From JBIOUF01 sp044866695 (GTDB lineage Bacteria; Actinomycetota; Actinomycetes; Propionibacteriales; Nocardioidaceae): 6,362 bases of DNA. The notes beneath the pieces were generated by a model. The model was not told the DNA's origin. It ran no database searches and worked only from the letters and a program-made list of their open reading frames with translations. Of this stretch, positions 5,129 to 6,362 are shown piece by piece. Location of the stretch: contig JBIOUF010000230.1 in the NCBI GenBank assembly GCA_044866695.1, forward strand, positions 1-6,362, read 5' to 3'. Positions within the stretch are counted from its first letter, which is position 1. Each line of letters begins with the position of its first letter. A program made the translations under genes and the position numbers.

Positions 5129-6136
5129 ATGACAGTCAAGATCGGGGTCATCGGCACCGGCATGATCGGCCAGGACCACATCCGCAGGCTCACCGAGGTG
5201 GTCTCCGGCGCGCAGGTCGTCGCGGTCACCGACGCCAACGACGTGGTCGCCAAGGAGGTGGCGGGCCGGCTGCCCGCGGCGGCCGTCCACGCCACCGGCC
5301 AGGACCTGGTCGCCGACGGCGACGTACAGGCCGTGCTGGTGTGCTCGTGGGGGCCCACGCACGAGGAGTACGTGCTGGCCTCCATCGCGGCGGGCAAGCC
5401 GGTCTTCTGCGAGAAGCCGCTGGCCACGACGGTCGACGCCTGCCGCCGCATCATCGACGCCGAGGTCGCCGCCGGACGGCGGCTGGTGCAGGTCGGCTTC
5501 ATGCGGCGCTACGACGCGGCGTACCGGGCCCTGAAGCGGGTCGTCGACTCCGGCGCCGTCGGGGCGCCGCTGCTGTTCCACTCCGGGCACCGCAACGCGT
5601 CGGTCCCCGACCACTACACCAAGGACATGGCCATCGTGGACACGGCGGTCCACGACTTCGACGTCACCCGGTGGCTGCTCGGCGAGGAGATCGCCGCGGT
5701 CCGGGTGGTCCCCGCCAAGCGCAACCGGCTCGGGGGTGAGCTGCAGGACCCGCTGCTGACCATCCTGGAGACCGAGACCGGGGTCGTCGTGGACGTGGAG
5801 ACCTCGGTGAACATCCAGTACGGCTACGACATCCGCGGCGAGATCGTGGGCGAGGAGGGCACCGCCGCCCTCGCCGACATCGGGCCGGTGGTCGTGCGCA
5901 GCGCCAACCGGGTCGGCGTCGCCGTACCCCAGGACTGGCGCGAGCGGTTCATCGCGGCCTACGACGTGGAGCTGCAGGAGTGGGTCGACGAGCTAGCCGC
6001 GGGCAGGGACGTGACCGGGCCGAGCTCTTGGGACGGCTATGCCGCGCAGGCGGTCTGCGACGCCGGCGTCGAGGCGCTCTACAGCGGTGAGCGCGTCGAG
6101 GTCCGCCTGGTCGAAAAGCCCGCGCTCTACGGCTGA
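5129..6136 (+). CDS. iolG: Gfo/Idh/MocA dehydrogenase, probable inositol 2-dehydrogenase
   Basis: The protein has 335 residues, the usual length for the family. The N-terminal Rossmann domain starts with the dinucleotide motif GVIGTGMIG (6-14), and Asp35 (AVTDAN) ends the second strand, consistent with NAD+ preference. The CEKPL motif supplies Lys96, and DTAVHD supplies Asp171 and His175. These line up, one position earlier, with the catalytic Lys97, Asp172 and His176 I recall for Bacillus subtilis IolG. GFMRRYDAAY (123-132) is also typical of inositol dehydrogenases. The expected reaction is oxidation of myo-inositol to scyllo-inosose with NAD+. A scyllo-inositol, glucose or other cyclitol dehydrogenase is possible because the family is broad. 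The ATG at 5129 follows AGGAGA (5112-5117) with a rather long 11-base gap. It is the last gene of the rightward operon; repeats begin 18 bp past the stop. Confidence 0.88.
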   Translation: MTVKIGVIGTGMIGQDHIRRLTEVVSGAQVVAVTDANDVVAKEVAGRLPAAAVHATGQDLVADGDVQAVLVCSWGPTHEEYVLASIAAGKPVFCEKPLATTVDACRRIIDAEVAAGRRLVQVGFMRRYDAAYRALKRVVDSGAVGAPLLFHSGHRNASVPDHYTKDMAIVDTAVHDFDVTRWLLGEEIAAVRVVPAKRNRLGGELQDPLLTILETETGVVVDVETSVNIQYGYDIRGEIVGEEGTAALADIGPVVVRSANRVGVAVPQDWRERFIAAYDVELQEWVDELAAGRDVTGPSSWDGYAAQAVCDAGVEALYSGERVEVRLVEKPALYG

Positions 6137-6154
6137 CCCGCCCGGCCCCCCACC

Positions 6155-6225
6155 GGTGGTTGAGTTGAGGAGGGCAAGCCTGCGAGCCGACCGGTGGTTG
6201 AGGAGGGTGAGCCTGCGAGCCGACC
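6155..6225. repeat. Two tandem type B repeat units
   Basis: Two tandem units (6155-6192 and 6193-6225) each start GGTGGTTGAG and end TGCGAGCCGACC. The second is 33 bp, like the unit at 311-343. The first is 38 bp because TTGAG is duplicated, a likely slippage event. They share their first half with type A and lead straight into a full type A unit. The array starts 18 bp past the iolG stop codon. The short gap 6137-6154 is GC-rich with no other signal. Confidence 0.8.
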
Positions 6226-6362
6226 GGTGGTTGAGGAGGGCGAGCCGCTAGGCGAGCCCGTCTCGAAACCACCGGCACCTGGGCTCAGACTCTGCCATCC
6301 TCACCGGGTCTCGAGACGCCTACGCTGGCGCTCCGGCTCCTCGACCAGCGGGGGCGTGCGCC
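6226..6362. repeat. Composite repeat, right copy (type A + 33 bp spacer + type C)
   Basis: The parts are type A (6226-6273), a 33 bp spacer (6274-6306) and type C (6307-6351), with similarity to the left copy continuing to the window end. It is in direct orientation relative to 96-232. Type A differs at 1 position, the spacer at 5, type C at 3 and the tail at 2. The type A palindrome lies in the terminator position of the rightward operon, mirroring the left-hand array behind the leftward operon. The repeat may continue beyond the window. Confidence 0.85.

Noticed and set aside
1..6362. Composite transposon or integrative element with the repeats as terminal ends
   Set aside because: The outer repeats are direct, carry no transposase or integrase, show no target-site duplication that I can see, and resemble dispersed intergenic palindromes. 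Recombination between them remains possible and is listed as a finding.

Overview
The window comes from a very GC-rich actinobacterium, most likely a Nocardioides or close relative. The evidence is the GC-rich codon use, the strong purine-rich ribosome binding sites, and families of palindromic intergenic repeats (types A and C below) that I recall as common in Nocardioides intergenic regions. It holds one divergently organised cyclitol/sugar uptake and oxidation module, probably for myo-inositol or a stereoisomer.

Layout: 1-415 has no gene and is filled with palindromic repeats. The leftward operon (minus strand), in transcription order, is a lipoprotein substrate-binding protein (3811-2813), an inner-membrane permease (2743-1661), a single-domain ABC ATPase (1658-843) and a small, degenerate universal stress protein (814-416). 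A 328 bp divergent regulatory region (3812-4139) follows. The rightward operon (plus strand) is a TIM-barrel IolE-like sugar phosphate isomerase/epimerase (4140-5063) and an IolG-like Gfo/Idh/MocA dehydrogenase (5129-6136). From 6137 to the end the repeats return.

How it works together (inference): the ABC transporter imports the cyclitol. The IolG-like enzyme oxidises it with NAD+ to an inosose, and the IolE-like enzyme dehydrates or isomerises the product. The other inositol catabolic genes (iolA, B, C, D) and the regulator are not in the window.

The most informative non-coding signal is in the divergent region. Two copies of a 23 bp element (19 of 23 bases identical) lie in opposite orientation, each ending in a perfect TTGACA -35 hexamer that points outward to its own operon. 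The centres of the 21 bp TGTCA-N11-TGACA cores are 62 bp apart, close to six helical turns. Each copy contains a TGTC-NN-GACA-type box resembling the IolR operator of Corynebacterium as I remember it. This looks like a shared repressor/operator system controlling import and oxidation together.

The second notable signal is a roughly 137 bp composite repeat present as direct copies at both ends (96-232 and 6226-6362), enclosing the whole module. I see no exotic new system such as phage, CRISPR, a retroelement or a toxin. The window is a metabolic module with unusual regulatory and repeat architecture.
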